DNA from: Dryomyza anilis
Lineage: Eukaryota; Arthropoda; Insecta; Diptera; Dryomyzidae
Length of the DNA: 64,000 nt
NCBI GenBank assembly: GCA_951804985.1
Contig: OX638131.1
Coordinates: 39,498,044 to 39,562,043, forward strand
Direction: 5' to 3'
Below the pieces are notes generated by a model. That model worked only from the letters and a program-made list of their open reading frames with translations. It was not told where the DNA came from and ran no database searches. Below, piece after piece: positions 12,090 to 22,760 of the stretch; positions within the stretch are counted from its first letter, which is position 1; each line of letters opens with the position of its first letter. The translations under genes were made by a program, and so were the position numbers.

Positions 12090-13020
12090 TTGATTCACAT
12101 TTCATACGATACGGCACATTAAATAAATGTTTCATTAACACAAGCATAAATTTATTTTATCTACAAAAGAAGCATTAAATTATGTTAGCCACGAAAAGAA
12201 TCTTATTCTCTATTTCTCCACGAACAGAAGTATAACTATATCTTTTCACCGAATAGAAGCACATTTATATTTAATCTACGAACAAAAGCACATTTTTTAA
12301 ATTCGCCACGAATAAAAACATATATATATATTTTCAATATAGATATTCCAATATACATTTTTGTGGTTAAGAAGTCACAAAATGTTGATTATGGCCAAAA
12401 TTGTTGAGTTTTAATTGATGACGTGATTTCCAAGTGTGTCATTGGACTTTTTTTTTGATGAAACTGTTCCAATGAGTAATAGATTCACATCCAGGTGCGT
12501 CATTGGAACTTTTTTTTTATGAAACTGTGCATGGGCATGCAGGTGCGATTTGTCTAGAGCCCTCTTACTCAATTGGACTTTTTTTAATTTTTTTTCTATT
12601 GAGATTTGGCCAGAACCCACTTGCGTCATTGGATATTTTTTTTTCTCGAAAAATTTGTTCCTTTATTCCTATGGAACAAATTTTTCGAACTGAGTTTGCT
12701 CTTGTTCACAAAACCGTCTACTGGGATAACTTTTTTGAAAAAATATTTTTACTTATATTCTTGGCGAAATGATAGATGTGCTTTTTTTCGTAGCTAATTA
12801 TAAAAGTGTTTCTTTTCGGGGCGAAAAGAAAATAGTGCTTCGGTTTGTGGCTAAAAAAACGTATATGCTTCTTTTCTTCGGAATAATAAAAATGTAATTG
12901 TTTTCGTGGGGAAACTTAAGCTTCCTTTCGTAGTTACGAAAACCGTGCGGTTTTTCGTAAGCAATTTGAAACGTGTGGGTTTTTGTAAGAGGTGCCGAAA
13001 TGTACATTAAAATTAACTGC
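12090..13020. repeat. Inverted-arm element with central 60-70-bp repeats
   Basis: The left side (12100-12330) carries degenerate repeats of CACGAA-AGAAGCA. The right side (12780-13000) carries the inverted form, TGCTTCTTTTCTTCGG and related. The centre (12430-12660) holds about four units of GTGCGTCATTGGA followed by a T-run and ATGAAACTGT. The layout suggests an old foldback element with an internal array. No frame of note. Confidence 0.5.
12646..12688. repeat. Perfect 16-bp-stem hairpin
   Basis: Arm TCGAAAAATTTGTTCC (12646-12661), an 11-nt loop, then the exact reverse complement (12673-12688). It lies at the edge of the central repeat block of the 12090-13020 element. Confidence 0.85.
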
Positions 13021-13283
13021 ATAAATTTATATATTATATATATTAATATTTAACTTTATATACAAATATTATTTTCCCGCGAACCGACTTTATTTTTTAT
13101 TTTACTTTGTCATAACCCGACCAATTTGGTTGAATTGACCTTAATAGGTTGATTTTCTGCTAGCACAATCGAGCTACCCTAGGATTAATTTATTAATTAA
13201 AAGAAACTTAATTAAAAAAAAAAAAACAAATAAATTTTTATGGGAGAGTTTTAAAAAAAATTGGCTTCTGAAAATTCGCAAGA

Positions 13284-13312
13284 GTTTGATTGCGGTTGAG
13301 CCGCAATCAAAC
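13284..13312. repeat. Perfect 12-bp-stem hairpin
   Basis: GTTTGATTGCGG, a 5-nt loop (TTGAG), then CCGCAATCAAAC. It is an exact inverted repeat beside the GAGCGCTC duplication. Confidence 0.85.
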
Positions 13313-13662
13313 ACAACGGGTCGGTCTGCCGAGTTTCGAGCTAGCGCGCTACTCCGAGCACCACAACATTTCGAGCGCTCATTTGGCTCGCCCTTTTTGT
13401 AAATTTGGTTTAAATGCATACATAATGTTCTATATTTAGTAATATATGCGTGAAATTGAATAATAAACAAGAATATACGCAAAACCAACAAAAAAACTGT
13501 TGCAACCGCAATAATTTAAAGAGAGAACAACTCCGAGCTGCTCCGAATGTAGGAGCGCTGTACATTTCGAGCGCTCCATTTAACATACGCTCGAGCAGCG
13601 AGTACAATGCTACATGCTAAGCTTGTTGGACGATTGAAGTTCTGCTTGTTCGTGATTCTTAC

Positions 13663-13726
13663 TTAACAGCCACGAGTTTACAACGAACGCGGTCTTAACA
13701 GCAACGAGTTTACTACGAACGCGGTC
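13663..13726. repeat. 32-bp tandem duplication
   Basis: Two adjacent 32-bp units differing at only two positions, each containing CACGAGTTTAC or AACGAGTTTAC and ACGAACGCGGTC. Low divergence suggests a recent local duplication. Confidence 0.88.
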
Positions 13727-13920
13727 TGTTTGCGAGCGCCCAATTCCGAAACCTTAAAATACATTCGTGTATACAAATATTTCTTTAAATTTTTATTCAT
13801 TTGTATTTTAAAATCATATATTCATTTGAAAATATTCTCGGACGAGAAAAATACGGTTTCAATATTTTCCCGAATAAATAAAATAAAAAGAAAACATTTT
13901 TCTTTAAATATATAAATATT

Positions 13921-14070
13921 ACACAGTAAAAAAATAATCGACGTAAATATAGCAACCGATATTAATGGCATTCAATAAACAATCCATCAATGAAATTTGC
14001 TAATTTAATGAAAATATTTGCTGTTCTTCGTTATATAAGCAATTAAGTTTGCTAATATGAATATTTGTAT
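13921..14070 (+). mobile_element. Family (b) foldback element, left half only
   Basis: ACACAGTAAAAAAATAATCG, then CGTAAATATAGCAACCGAT and GCTAATATGAATATTTGTA, matching the left arm of the copies at 41170 and 49808. The right arm is absent. Confidence 0.75.
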
Positions 14071-14750
14071 AAAAAAATATATAGGAGGGAAAGAAAACAT
14101 TGGTCATTGCGCAACTTAAGTTTCTGTGAACCTTTTTTTTTGACAAATTGATTTCGTTTTCGAATACCCAACTATAGACAAAAGTCCAATGATGCAGTTT
14201 GGTTCTAGAATAATCCTAATGGAATTTTGCGATTGGTACGAGTCTACTAAAATGATGACCATAACGTGAGATATAATTTGAAGTCGATATGATTTGGGTT
14301 GCATATTCCGCATTTTCCTAATTCGAAAATTTGCAGTCCAATTTTATGCCTCTTTTACAACACGTTTTACTGTTTTTTTTTAAATGTTAAAAAATTTAAA
14401 TGTAATTTACACATTCCAATTGGTTTTCAAAATTACGGGGTCTGAACTTGATTTTTTTTTATTTAATTGTGTTGATTTTAATATTTAGTATTTGATAGAA
14501 AAAATAAAAAAAGTTTGGTATTCATTTCATGATTCTAAATCATTATCATAAAATGTTAATAATTATTTTTCGAAAAGACATAACTGAGTGCGTTAGTGTC
14601 CACTTTGCTTAAATTTATGTATTTACGAGAACGAAAATTTACGCGGCTGAGTTTTTTGGAAATCTAGTTTTTAAAGTACTGTATTTTTTGTATTATAAGA
14701 AGTTGCTGAAAAGGGCATACACATCACAAAACGTTATGTAATGGAAAAAA
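14071..14750. other. AT-rich stretch, nothing recognised
   Basis: No window repeat or coding signal was recognised. Confidence 0.45.
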
Positions 14751-15652
14751 AGAGTATGCGGTCAAAATCATATAGGGGAACCTTGGTAAAAGTGGGACAT
14801 GAGGTAACGTGGGAAATTCTTATATTGTATATCTTTTGAAATACAAGCGGGTTTTTAAAATTACTTGACATTGCTTAAATGTTAAAATTGCGATATTCGG
14901 GAACAGTAGAAAACACTTTCTAGGGTAAAGTGGGAAACGTAATTTAAGCAATGTTTGTTGTAATTTTACTGAAAATATAATGTTATATTAACTATTTAAT
15001 AGATTTAGCTAAAAGAAAACTTCAATCATTGCCACAAACCAATGAAAATCAACATTTTGACATCACCTATGATAAGATCTGAAAATTTAACAGGAGCAAA
15101 AATAATAAATCGGTCAATATTCTTCGATTTCATTAGAAAAAAGAAATTTTGTACAGTTTACATTAATAAAATACAGAAGCAATTAAATTTCAACCATTCT
15201 TGAAATGTGCGAACTTGACGAGCAGCAAATAAACCAGTGTCCAATGTCCACTCAGAATATTCTGACCATGAGTAAATGCACAATATTTACCTGAGATTTT
15301 TAAACTTTTTTCTTTCTATTTTCTTGTATTACCAATCTTTTTTTATTACCTAATTACAAATTTTTTATCCTACATATATTTGACTATGTTGTGAAAAAAA
15401 AACCAAATTATGAAAAAGAAAAGCTGAAATAGCATTTTCCCACTTTACCCCAATATTTTTCAACAAGTCCGAAATTGTGCTGTTTTGAAAATACGTTCAA
15501 AAATCAGTTAAAAGGCATATAAATGGTGTTCTCTTAATGCAAAAAGTTAGATCGTGAACCAGTCTATGGAATATACCCTTTAAAAGAATACAAAAAGATT
15601 ATTCAAATGTGGATAATCAAAACGTCTCCCATTTTACTCCAGAGTATGTAGT

Positions 15653-15960
15653 CGCGGTAGCTCAGTAGTTAGTGCGTTGGACTGCGAGCCGAAAGGTCCC
15701 CGGTTCAAGCCTGGACTGGGGCTAACAACATCTTTTCATAGAAACATTTTTCTATACCGCGCTACCTCTCGGCAGTAAATGGCAAACCTACAAGAGTAAA
15801 ACATTGCCTATGAAAATCTCTCACCCGCCGTTCGGATTCGGCAATAAACTGTAGGTCCCACCACTTTGAGTACAAATATAACACGCACAGCTCAAAATGG
15901 TGAGAGAGCTCGGCCGAAGTCCTATACAGGACTGTAGCGCCAAACTATTATTATTATTAT
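15653..15960 (+). mobile_element. tRNA-derived SINE, family 1, copy A
   Basis: The head is tRNA-like: an A-box region (GGTAGCTCAGTAGTTAG) and a B box (GGTTCAAGCC at 15702-15711). An unrelated body of about 230 bp follows, then an (ATT)n tail. TATGTAGTC flanks it at 15645-15653 and 15961-15969, a target duplication. It sits in an AGAGTATG(T)AGTCAAAATC terminus, so removal restores that motif. Boxes A and B imply RNA polymerase III transcription; mobilisation would need a partner LINE. Confidence 0.92.
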
Positions 15961-16253
15961 TATGTAGTCAAAATCAGTACCACTGACTATACTTATAGGG
16001 AAACCTTGGGTAATGTGGTGCATGGGGTAATGTGGGAAATTTTTGCATATCTTTTGAAATACAAACGAGTTCGTCTAGAATTTTCTTTCGGATTTTTTTG
16101 TTAGTTTTTTTGGGTAGTGTAATTTTAAGCTTTGTTATGATTGCCAAACTTTAAATGAAAATTCATTAATTCATTGCTATTCAAAGAATCAAAAATTAAT
16201 AAGTAAAATTGTGATAGTCATGTTTAGTCGTCACAGTCAGTCATCTCACAGAA

Positions 16254-16452
16254 ATGAGTAAAGTAGTCCCCAAATATATGATCTGTGTTGAAAATTCATT
16301 TTATCGGGTGTTGTCGACGCCGCCGAATCAGCTACACCAAAACACAATAGCAACAACTGCGAATTCTGTCATTACGCAATCTTCACATCGCGAATCCAAG
16401 TCACGTTTGCCAAAACGAAAAAGGTCAATACTTGATCAAGGAGAAGAAGAAG
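16254..16452 (+). CDS. Candidate first coding exon, unknown protein
   Basis: An ATG at 16254 opens a frame of about 66 codons that stands out from AT-rich flanks by balanced composition and varied codons. Residues run from MSKVVPKYMICVENS through a Gln/Thr/Ser-rich middle to a basic PKRKR cluster, which resembles a nuclear localisation signal, and an acidic GEEE end. The AAG|GTAAAG at 16452/16453 reads as a splice donor. Without splicing the frame ends at 16500-16502. A TCAGTC initiator-like motif lies about 20 bases upstream of the ATG. I do not recognise the protein. It could be the first exon of a nuclear factor with a long following intron, or a chance frame. Confidence 0.35.
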
Positions 16453-16539
16453 GTAAAGAATGTAATTATTATTATCAGCCATTATGCGATATATTGACAT
16501 AATATCGCGCTACTCTATCAATAATCGTATAATTAAACT

Positions 16540-17105
16540 ATCGAATGAACAACTTTGGGACGTGCCGCCGACCACAAGGTCGCCGAGAAGAATCGCGCCA
16601 CGCTTGACCTCAGCACGCCTTGCGGCCGAGGGGGTGGCCGCGATTAGACTGGGACTGGAACTGATACGAGTCTCGCTTCAAAGTTTTGTTTGCGTAATTT
16701 GGAGGTTTCTGGCTTGACGCAACACATGTCAGAAGTTGTTCTCGTGTGTTGTGCCTGCGTGCGTGTTTCTGGCGGAATTCCCAGAATGTGTTGGGTGTTT
16801 TGATGGCTCGCATATGCATCAGACATCTGTGCCTAAATGCAAATTACAGTTAAGTTTGTTTTCTTTCCAAGTAGTTAGTACGGTTTTTGTTTTGGTTTTT
16901 GGTTGTGTAGTATGTTCGAAACGACGAATGTTTACTTAGGCGATAAATGGTGCTCGATGAGTAACCGATGCTGGACTGGACGGTTTGTGTGGCTCAGTGG
17001 CAACTGATGAGGCGCGGCTGATAATTGATAATTAATTGGCCAGTTCACTCAACCGAGAACTGCCCGGAAATACTTGAGTTTATGTTTACCTATTACGTAT
17101 GACTA
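16540..17105. other. GC-richer low-copy island downstream of candidate exon
   Basis: Contains CGTGCCGCCGACCAC, GGCCGAGGGGGTGGCCGCG (itself nearly palindromic) and a CGTGTTGTGCCTGCGTGCG patch. It is not repeated in the window. Frames on both strands are open over similar lengths, so no coding call is made. It may be regulatory or conserved intronic sequence. Confidence 0.3.
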
Positions 17106-17367
17106 AGTTTCTGAAAAATCTAAAAACAAACACGTACAGATCATTTCAGGCAATTAAAATGTTCAAATCTTAGCGTCATTTTAGAAATAATAAAAAATCG
17201 ACTGTGAGTGCAAAGAAAAATAAGATAAATTTATAAACTGAAGGTTTTTAAATATATCAGAATTGTAATGAAGATTTTTATAAAATTACCAATTCATAAA
17301 ATGCCAATGTATTTATATAAGTTTTAATATGTTTAACATTTAAATTCCCTTCAACGTATTATTACTT

Positions 17368-17763
17368 CCCAGTCTGCAATGTCTCGGAGACCTTCGATGC
17401 TTTGAAGTTTTTTCGAATAACTTCGATAAAAAGTTCGATCTCGTTGCTTTCTCGATTCTAATTTTTAAAAATTTTCGTACATTCAAATACTTTGACAAGA
17501 TACGATAATTACACATTTATCAAATCGATATCGCAATATTTTTCGCAGCAATATCGAACTTTGATCATTTTTGTCTTCGATATCGTCCGATTTCGAAACA
17601 TTTCACGTATCGAAAAAAACTTCGACAGAACGTTTCGATAATACCTACCATGTAGGTCCAATTTAACGCTCGATATCGTTACGAGAACGGATCGGATATC
17701 GTGTGATTGCTCCATCTACTCGCATTGATCTCGTAACGATATCGAAACGAATGGCATACTGGG
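17368..17763 (-). mobile_element. CCCAGT-family element, complete, reverse
   Basis: Starts CCCAGTCTGCAATGTCTCGG and ends AATGGCATACTGGG, the family's inverted termini. Internal blocks GCAATATTTTTCGC, GGTCCAATTT and CTCGATATCGTTACGAG match the copies at 22383 and 24907. About 396 bp, no coding capacity. Confidence 0.88.
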
Positions 17764-18224
17764 TCAACAGCTAACTTTTTTTAACTTCCCTAATTCTTAT
17801 ACTTTTATATGAAACGAACCCATCAGTTTAACAAGACGTTGTCCCAGGCAGGCGTAAGTTAACACCTCGTCTGCAGGAAGTGTCAATTATCCCATCCTAG
17901 GACAATGCCGCCTTAAAGTGATCAGTTTTGATTCATATAAAAGTATTAGAATTAGGACAGTTATTAAAATGTTACCGTATGGTAACACTAGGAACAATAC
18001 AAAACTAAAAATGTGTATCCTATGGGTATTACATACCATCGAGTATTGATTATGACTGCATACATAGTTTATTCGCATTACGTTACGATTTTATGAACAG
18101 TTCCGAATTTTATAATTAACTAAAATAATTTTATAAATTCAATAAAAGATTTTTATCACACGATTAATATAAAATGTCCACAATCGACGGAATTTGTCAA
18201 ATGAAAAAATGTGTTCTATGGATA
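17764..18224. other. AT-rich stretch, nothing recognised
   Basis: No match to other parts of the window apart from general similarity to the surrounding composite region. Confidence 0.4.
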
Positions 18225-19345
18225 CCTTAAGACTGGGGTAAAGTAGGAAACGTTTTGATATACATACCTTCAAAAAAATACATTAAAATATTTTTCAAAA
18301 TCTCTTTTAATCGGTCTATTATATAGAGTGATTCGTGATCTAACTTTTTGCATTACCAGAATAAAATGTATGTGTCTTTAATTTATTTTTGGATATTTTT
18401 TTCAAAACTTCTCCTTATCGGACCTCTTGAAAAATCCTGCGGTAAATTGGGAAAAATTAAAAATTTTACAAACAGACAAATAATTTGTTATTACTGCATA
18501 ATATACTGGGATAAAGTGGGAAACGTTTTGATATACAAATTAATTAAAAATTTTACAAACAGACAAATAATTTGTTATTTCTGTATTATAGACTGGGGTA
18601 AAGTGGGAAACGTTTTGATATACCTTAAAAAATACATTAAAATATTTTTCAAAATCTCTTTTGATCGGTCTATTATATAGAGTGATTCGTGATCTAACTT
18701 TTTGCATTAACAGAATAAAATGTATGTGTCTTTAATTGATTTTTTGACATTTTTTTCAATACCACTTCATTTCGGACCTCTTGAAAAATCCTGGAGTAAA
18801 GTGGGAAATGTTAAAAATTTTACAAACAGACAAATAATTTGTTATTACTGTATTATGTACTGCGATAAAGTGGGAAACGTTTTGACATACAAATTAATTA
18901 AAAATTTTACAAACAGACAAATAAATTGTTATTTCTGTATTATAGACTGGGGTAAAGTGGGAAACGTTTTGATATACCTTAAAAAAATACATTAAAATAT
19001 TTTTCAAAATCTCTTTTGATCGGTCTATAATAAAATGTGTGTCTTTAATAGATTTTTGGGTACTATTTCAAAACCACTCCTTTTCGAACCTCCTGAAAAA
19101 TCCTGGGGTAAAGTGGGAAATGTTAAAAATGATTTTTTTGATATGCATACCTTCAAAAAAATACATTTAAATAGTTTTCAAAATCTCTTTTAATCGGTCT
19201 ATTATATAGAATGATTCGTGATCTAACTTTTTGCATTAACAGAATAAAATTTATTTGTTTTTAATTTATTTTTGGACATTTTTTTCAAAACCACTCCATT
19301 TCGGACCTCTTGAAAAATCCTGGGGTAAAGTGAGAAATGTTAAAA
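18225..19345 (+). repeat. Degenerate ~350-bp tandem array with GGGGTAAAGTGGGAAAC motif
   Basis: The marker GTGATTCGTGATCTAACTTT recurs near 18329, 18682 and 19211, with a deleted unit near 19027, giving a period of about 350. Each unit also holds CTGGGGTAAAGTGGGAAACG, AAATTTTACAAACAGACAAA and CGGACCTCTTGAAAAATCCTG. An inverted copy of the marker lies near 15538. Translated frames inside repeat with the array and are not genes. Confidence 0.85.
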
Positions 19346-19810
19346 ATTTTACAAACAGACAATTAATTTGTTATTTCTGTATTATTTCATGAATATTTAG
19401 AACATAAAAAATATATTTACATTCAGAATATACAAAAAATATTAATCTAATGGACAAAAAGATTTAAGATAATGCAAAAAAATTAATGTGAAGGAAAAAA
19501 AGTGAATATTCATAATTATCTACCAGAAATAATATATTAAAATTGAAAAATTGTGCACACTTTTTGAAAGCAAATACCAGCACTCTATCATACTTTTTCA
19601 ATACACTTTTTTCACTTGTTCTCGAAAAACAAGGCACAATTTTCATTAAAATCTTGGATGCCATGTTAAGTATCACATGACAGTAGTTTTTTTTTGTCTA
19701 CAAATGCAATAACTTCTAAAAAAATTACAAATTCCCACATTGCCCCATTTCCCACATTACTCCAGGTATCCTTACATAAATCGTGTGTGTTGATTTTGAC
19801 TGCATACTCT

Positions 19811-20269
19811 GTTTTTTTTTTCTTTATTAGATAGACAAAAATGTCAAAAGCATCAATCATGTCAACAATTCGAGCATCACTCAAATTAATATAATTTAGT
19901 CAAACGTGTGGTTTGAGATTTAGCATTTATTAAATTAATTAATTAGTTAACAAAATAATAGAGCATTTTGTGTATTAATCTTAACATTTGAAAATCTATA
20001 TAACATCCCATTACCTACCCAATTCAACGAAACGAGAAACTGTTTTTTTTTTTGATAAACGAGAAATTGATTGAATTATGAATTATACTGAAGTGTACGG
20101 GTTTCGCATAGGAAAAATCGTGTTGAGTAGTTTTATTAATGCTATATTATACTATGAATGATTACATTCTACGATATGATATTCTTAAAATGAGTTCGAT
20201 CTAAATATTGAATCTTTCAATTATGCAAAAAATAATACAAAACATTTGTATATTAATTATTTGAAATTT
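19811..20269. other. AT-rich stretch, nothing recognised
   Basis: No window repeat or coding signal was recognised. Confidence 0.45.
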
Positions 20270-20470
20270 CCCAGTATATTATATATTAGATATCGTTACA
20301 AGATCAATGTGAGATGCAAGATTTTCACACGATACCAAACACTTTATCGTAGCTATATCGAGTGTCAAATTGTATCTACATGGTACGTAGGAATCAATGC
20401 GTTCTGTCGGAGTTTTCGCGATACGTGATATTTTACGAAATCGAATCGATATCGAAAAGACAAATATATA
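20270..20470 (+). mobile_element. CCCAGT-family element, 5' part
   Basis: Begins CCCAGTATATT, then GATATCGTTACAAGATCAAT, CACACGATACCAAACACT and TTTCGCGATACGTGATATTT, following the 5' half of the 24907 copy. The 3' half is missing. Confidence 0.7.
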
Positions 20471-21436
20471 GCAATTACCAATTAGTGTAATCAATAAATA
20501 ACTCGTAAATATGCAATAGTTGATTCGAACAATGTACGATTTATTTCGTAAACAATTTTCATTCATTATTTTCGTAAAATACATCAATTTTAATCTTTAC
20601 ACTTTCGAAATCTATTACTTTGATCACTTTCATGGATAAGTTTTTTTGTAAATTAACATATTTTGTAACTTTACGAATGTAAGCATATTTCGTAACTTTA
20701 CGAAAATAAGCATTAATTTGTAAATCTGTTTCACAAATATTGTCGTAAAGTACACTGACTTTTTATTGAATTTTATGCATTTTTTGTTTGTTTGTATTAT
20801 TGAGTTTTATCAGTGAAGCGATAAAAGTTTTCGCCATTGAACAACTGTGATCTTGACCACTGTGCCCGGTGGCTATGTTTTATTTTAAACAAAATATAAA
20901 TTCGACATCGAGCAGACATTTGTATATGTTGTAGAATATCGATTACGAATGTAGGACAAACACAGCAGGGTGTGTTTCGGGAATCGTGGGACGGGTCGCG
21001 GTTACGTGAGGCTGAGGTTATGACTAAACAAACACCCACTATAATAATAATAACGACAACTACGACGACGACTATCGACTACCGACAACTAACCGGAATG
21101 TTTTAAGCCAGTTGCTATTGTTATTGCTGTTGTTCATATTGTTGTTATTTTGTAGGTTTGTTATTGGCATTATTATGTTATATATTTGGAATTGCAACAA
21201 TTATACAAAAAAAAAAAACAATAAAAAGTGAATTCCATGCAAAACTTTACAAATTGTTGTTGTTGTTGCCATAATTAATTTTGTTGTTGTTGCATGTCAT
21301 TTGATTATTGTTGGAGTTGTTATTTCTGTTGTTTTTAGTAGGCCGACATTAACAAAATAACACCCAAATGAAAAAAACCCCTATAAAAATTAAATAATCA
21401 AAATAGAAACATGTAAAACCAAAACAAAAATAAAAC
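20471..21436. other. Low-copy segment with a richer island (20790-21340)
   Basis: The island carries GGGACGGGTCGCGGTTACGTG, CGACGACGACTATCG and long TTGTTGTTG runs (CAACAACAA on the minus strand) of the kind common in fly non-coding transcribed DNA. Short flanking TTACGAA-type repeats are present. No gene recognised. Confidence 0.35.
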
Positions 21437-22101
21437 CAGTTGGGAAGGTTTGGTCACATGGGTAAGTTCGGTCACATGGGGCGGATTTTTATAGTCAGTC
21501 GGGCCCGACTATGGAATACCCTACACCTTTGATGGGGATAATAATGTGGGATATTTAATTGCATACCTTAATTTAAAAGTTTTTAATTATGCTGAACCTC
21601 CCCACCATCAGAATATTATTCATAAATCAGAAATTTACGTCTTATATCCCCATAAATTAAAAAAATTATATAAAAGTATAACAACTAAAAAAAAATTTAA
21701 AAATATAATTGGGCGGACCACGCCTATATTTAAAATTTTGAAAGGCTAATATTTCATAGATTTGATTTTAATAATTTACGGATCAAATTTCCACTATGAA
21801 AACCCGGGAAATAATGAAAAAAAAGTGGGCGGATCACGCCCATTTTTGGACCATATATTTATAGGTGAATTATAACAATACCTTTTAAATTTTATAACTA
21901 TACCTTGAATACTTTTAGAGTTATTAGTTTCGAAAGAGTTATATAAAAGTGACTTGTATGGGAGGTGGGCGTGTCCGTTGACCGATTTGGCTCATTTTCA
22001 AACTCAGTTCCTACTTTTGGCTAAAATATATTGAGTCGAAATTTCATCACATTCTGATCAGTATTTCTTAAGATATTCTGTATTCGGACAGCAAGACAGC
22101 A

Positions 22102-22145
<44 letters not shown>

Positions 22146-22284
22146 GGACATGGCTAAACGGACTCGGGTAGTGATGCTGATCAAGAATATATATACTTTT
22201 CCATACCGAAGACGCCTCCTAAGGGGCGTTACAATATATGCACAAAGATAATATACCCTGTACCTTATAGGTGTAGGGTATAAA
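21437..22284 (+). mobile_element. ATACCCTACACC dispersed element, copy 1
   Basis: Left part ACCAGTTGGGAAGG, then TCGGGCCCGACTAT and ATACCCTACACC (21516-21527). The right end GGTGTAGGGTAT (22270-22281) is the inverted form. The body includes two GTGGGCGGA(T/C)CACGCC motifs and a GACA microsatellite. A second copy is at 36415-37059. I recall this kind of element as abundant in calyptrate flies. No protein-coding frame. Confidence 0.85.
22099..22144 (+). repeat. (GACA)n microsatellite
   Basis: About ten tandem CAGA/GACA units inside the ATACCCTACACC element. The equivalent site of the 36415 copy has only AGACAGACAGACGGACA, so the array is expanded here. Confidence 0.95.
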
Positions 22285-22382
22285 AATAGACAAATATTGA
22301 TACCTTCTAGGCAGAATATCGTGACCAACATTTTGGAATGTTTTTTTTTTGTAATTTTGAAAACCTCTTCATGAGTAGCAGC

Positions 22383-22760
22383 CCCAGCCATGTCTCGGAG
22401 ACCTTCGATACCTCGAAGCTTTCTCGAATAACTTCGATAAAATAGTTCGATATCGTTACATTCTCGATTCTAATTTTTAAACATTTTCGTACATTTAAAT
22501 TCTTTGACAAGATACGATATTTAAACATTAATCAAATCGATATCGCAATATTTTTCGCAGCAATCTCGAACTTTGATCATGTTTTTCTTCGATATCGTTC
22601 CGATTTCGAAATTTTTTTCGTATCGAGAAAACTCCGACAGAACGTTCCGATATCTATCTACCATGTAGGTCCAATTTGCCGCTCAATATCGTTACGATAA
22701 AGTATCCGATATCGTGTAAATTGTCCTGCATAACGATATCAAAACGAATGGCACACTGGG
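22383..22760 (-). mobile_element. CCCAGT-family element, complete, reverse
   Basis: Starts CCCAGCCATGTCTCGGAGAC (a small deletion in the TIR) and ends GAATGGCACACTGGG. The interior closely matches the 17368 copy. Confidence 0.87.

Larger units (their letters stand above)
13021..13920. other. Low-copy segment with GAGCGCTC-rich diverged duplication
   Basis: Two related blocks, about 13340-13400 and 13530-13600, share ACTCCGAGC, CATTTCGAGCGCTC and CATTT..GCTCG, indicating an old local duplication. A hairpin (13284-13312) and a 32-bp tandem duplication (13663-13726) flank them. No gene recognised. Confidence 0.45.
14751..19810. mobile_element. GGGGTAAAGTGGG composite region with AGAGTATGC inverted ends
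   Basis: The left end AGAGTATGCGGTCAAAATCA (14751) pairs with the right end TGATTTTGACTGCATACTCT, which finishes at 19810. A third such end occurs at 15643, interrupted by a SINE. Next to these ends lie GGGGAACCTTGG-type and GTGGGAAAT motifs, and GGGGTAAAGTGGGAAA-like motifs recur in both orientations across the region. It may be one large decayed element or several related copies; the middle (16250-17770) is other DNA. Confidence 0.5.

Noticed and set aside
15654..15725. Apparent functional tRNA gene, plus strand (also at 52062)
   Set aside because: Boxes A and B are present, but the cloverleaf is incomplete and both copies continue into the same ~230-bp body with target duplications, so these are SINEs.
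18348..18995. Two 91-110-codon frames with internal peptide repeats
   Set aside because: They track the ~350-bp tandem array and repeat with it.
22068..22391. 107-codon minus-strand frame with CLSV repeats
   Set aside because: Product of the (GACA)n microsatellite inside a dispersed element.
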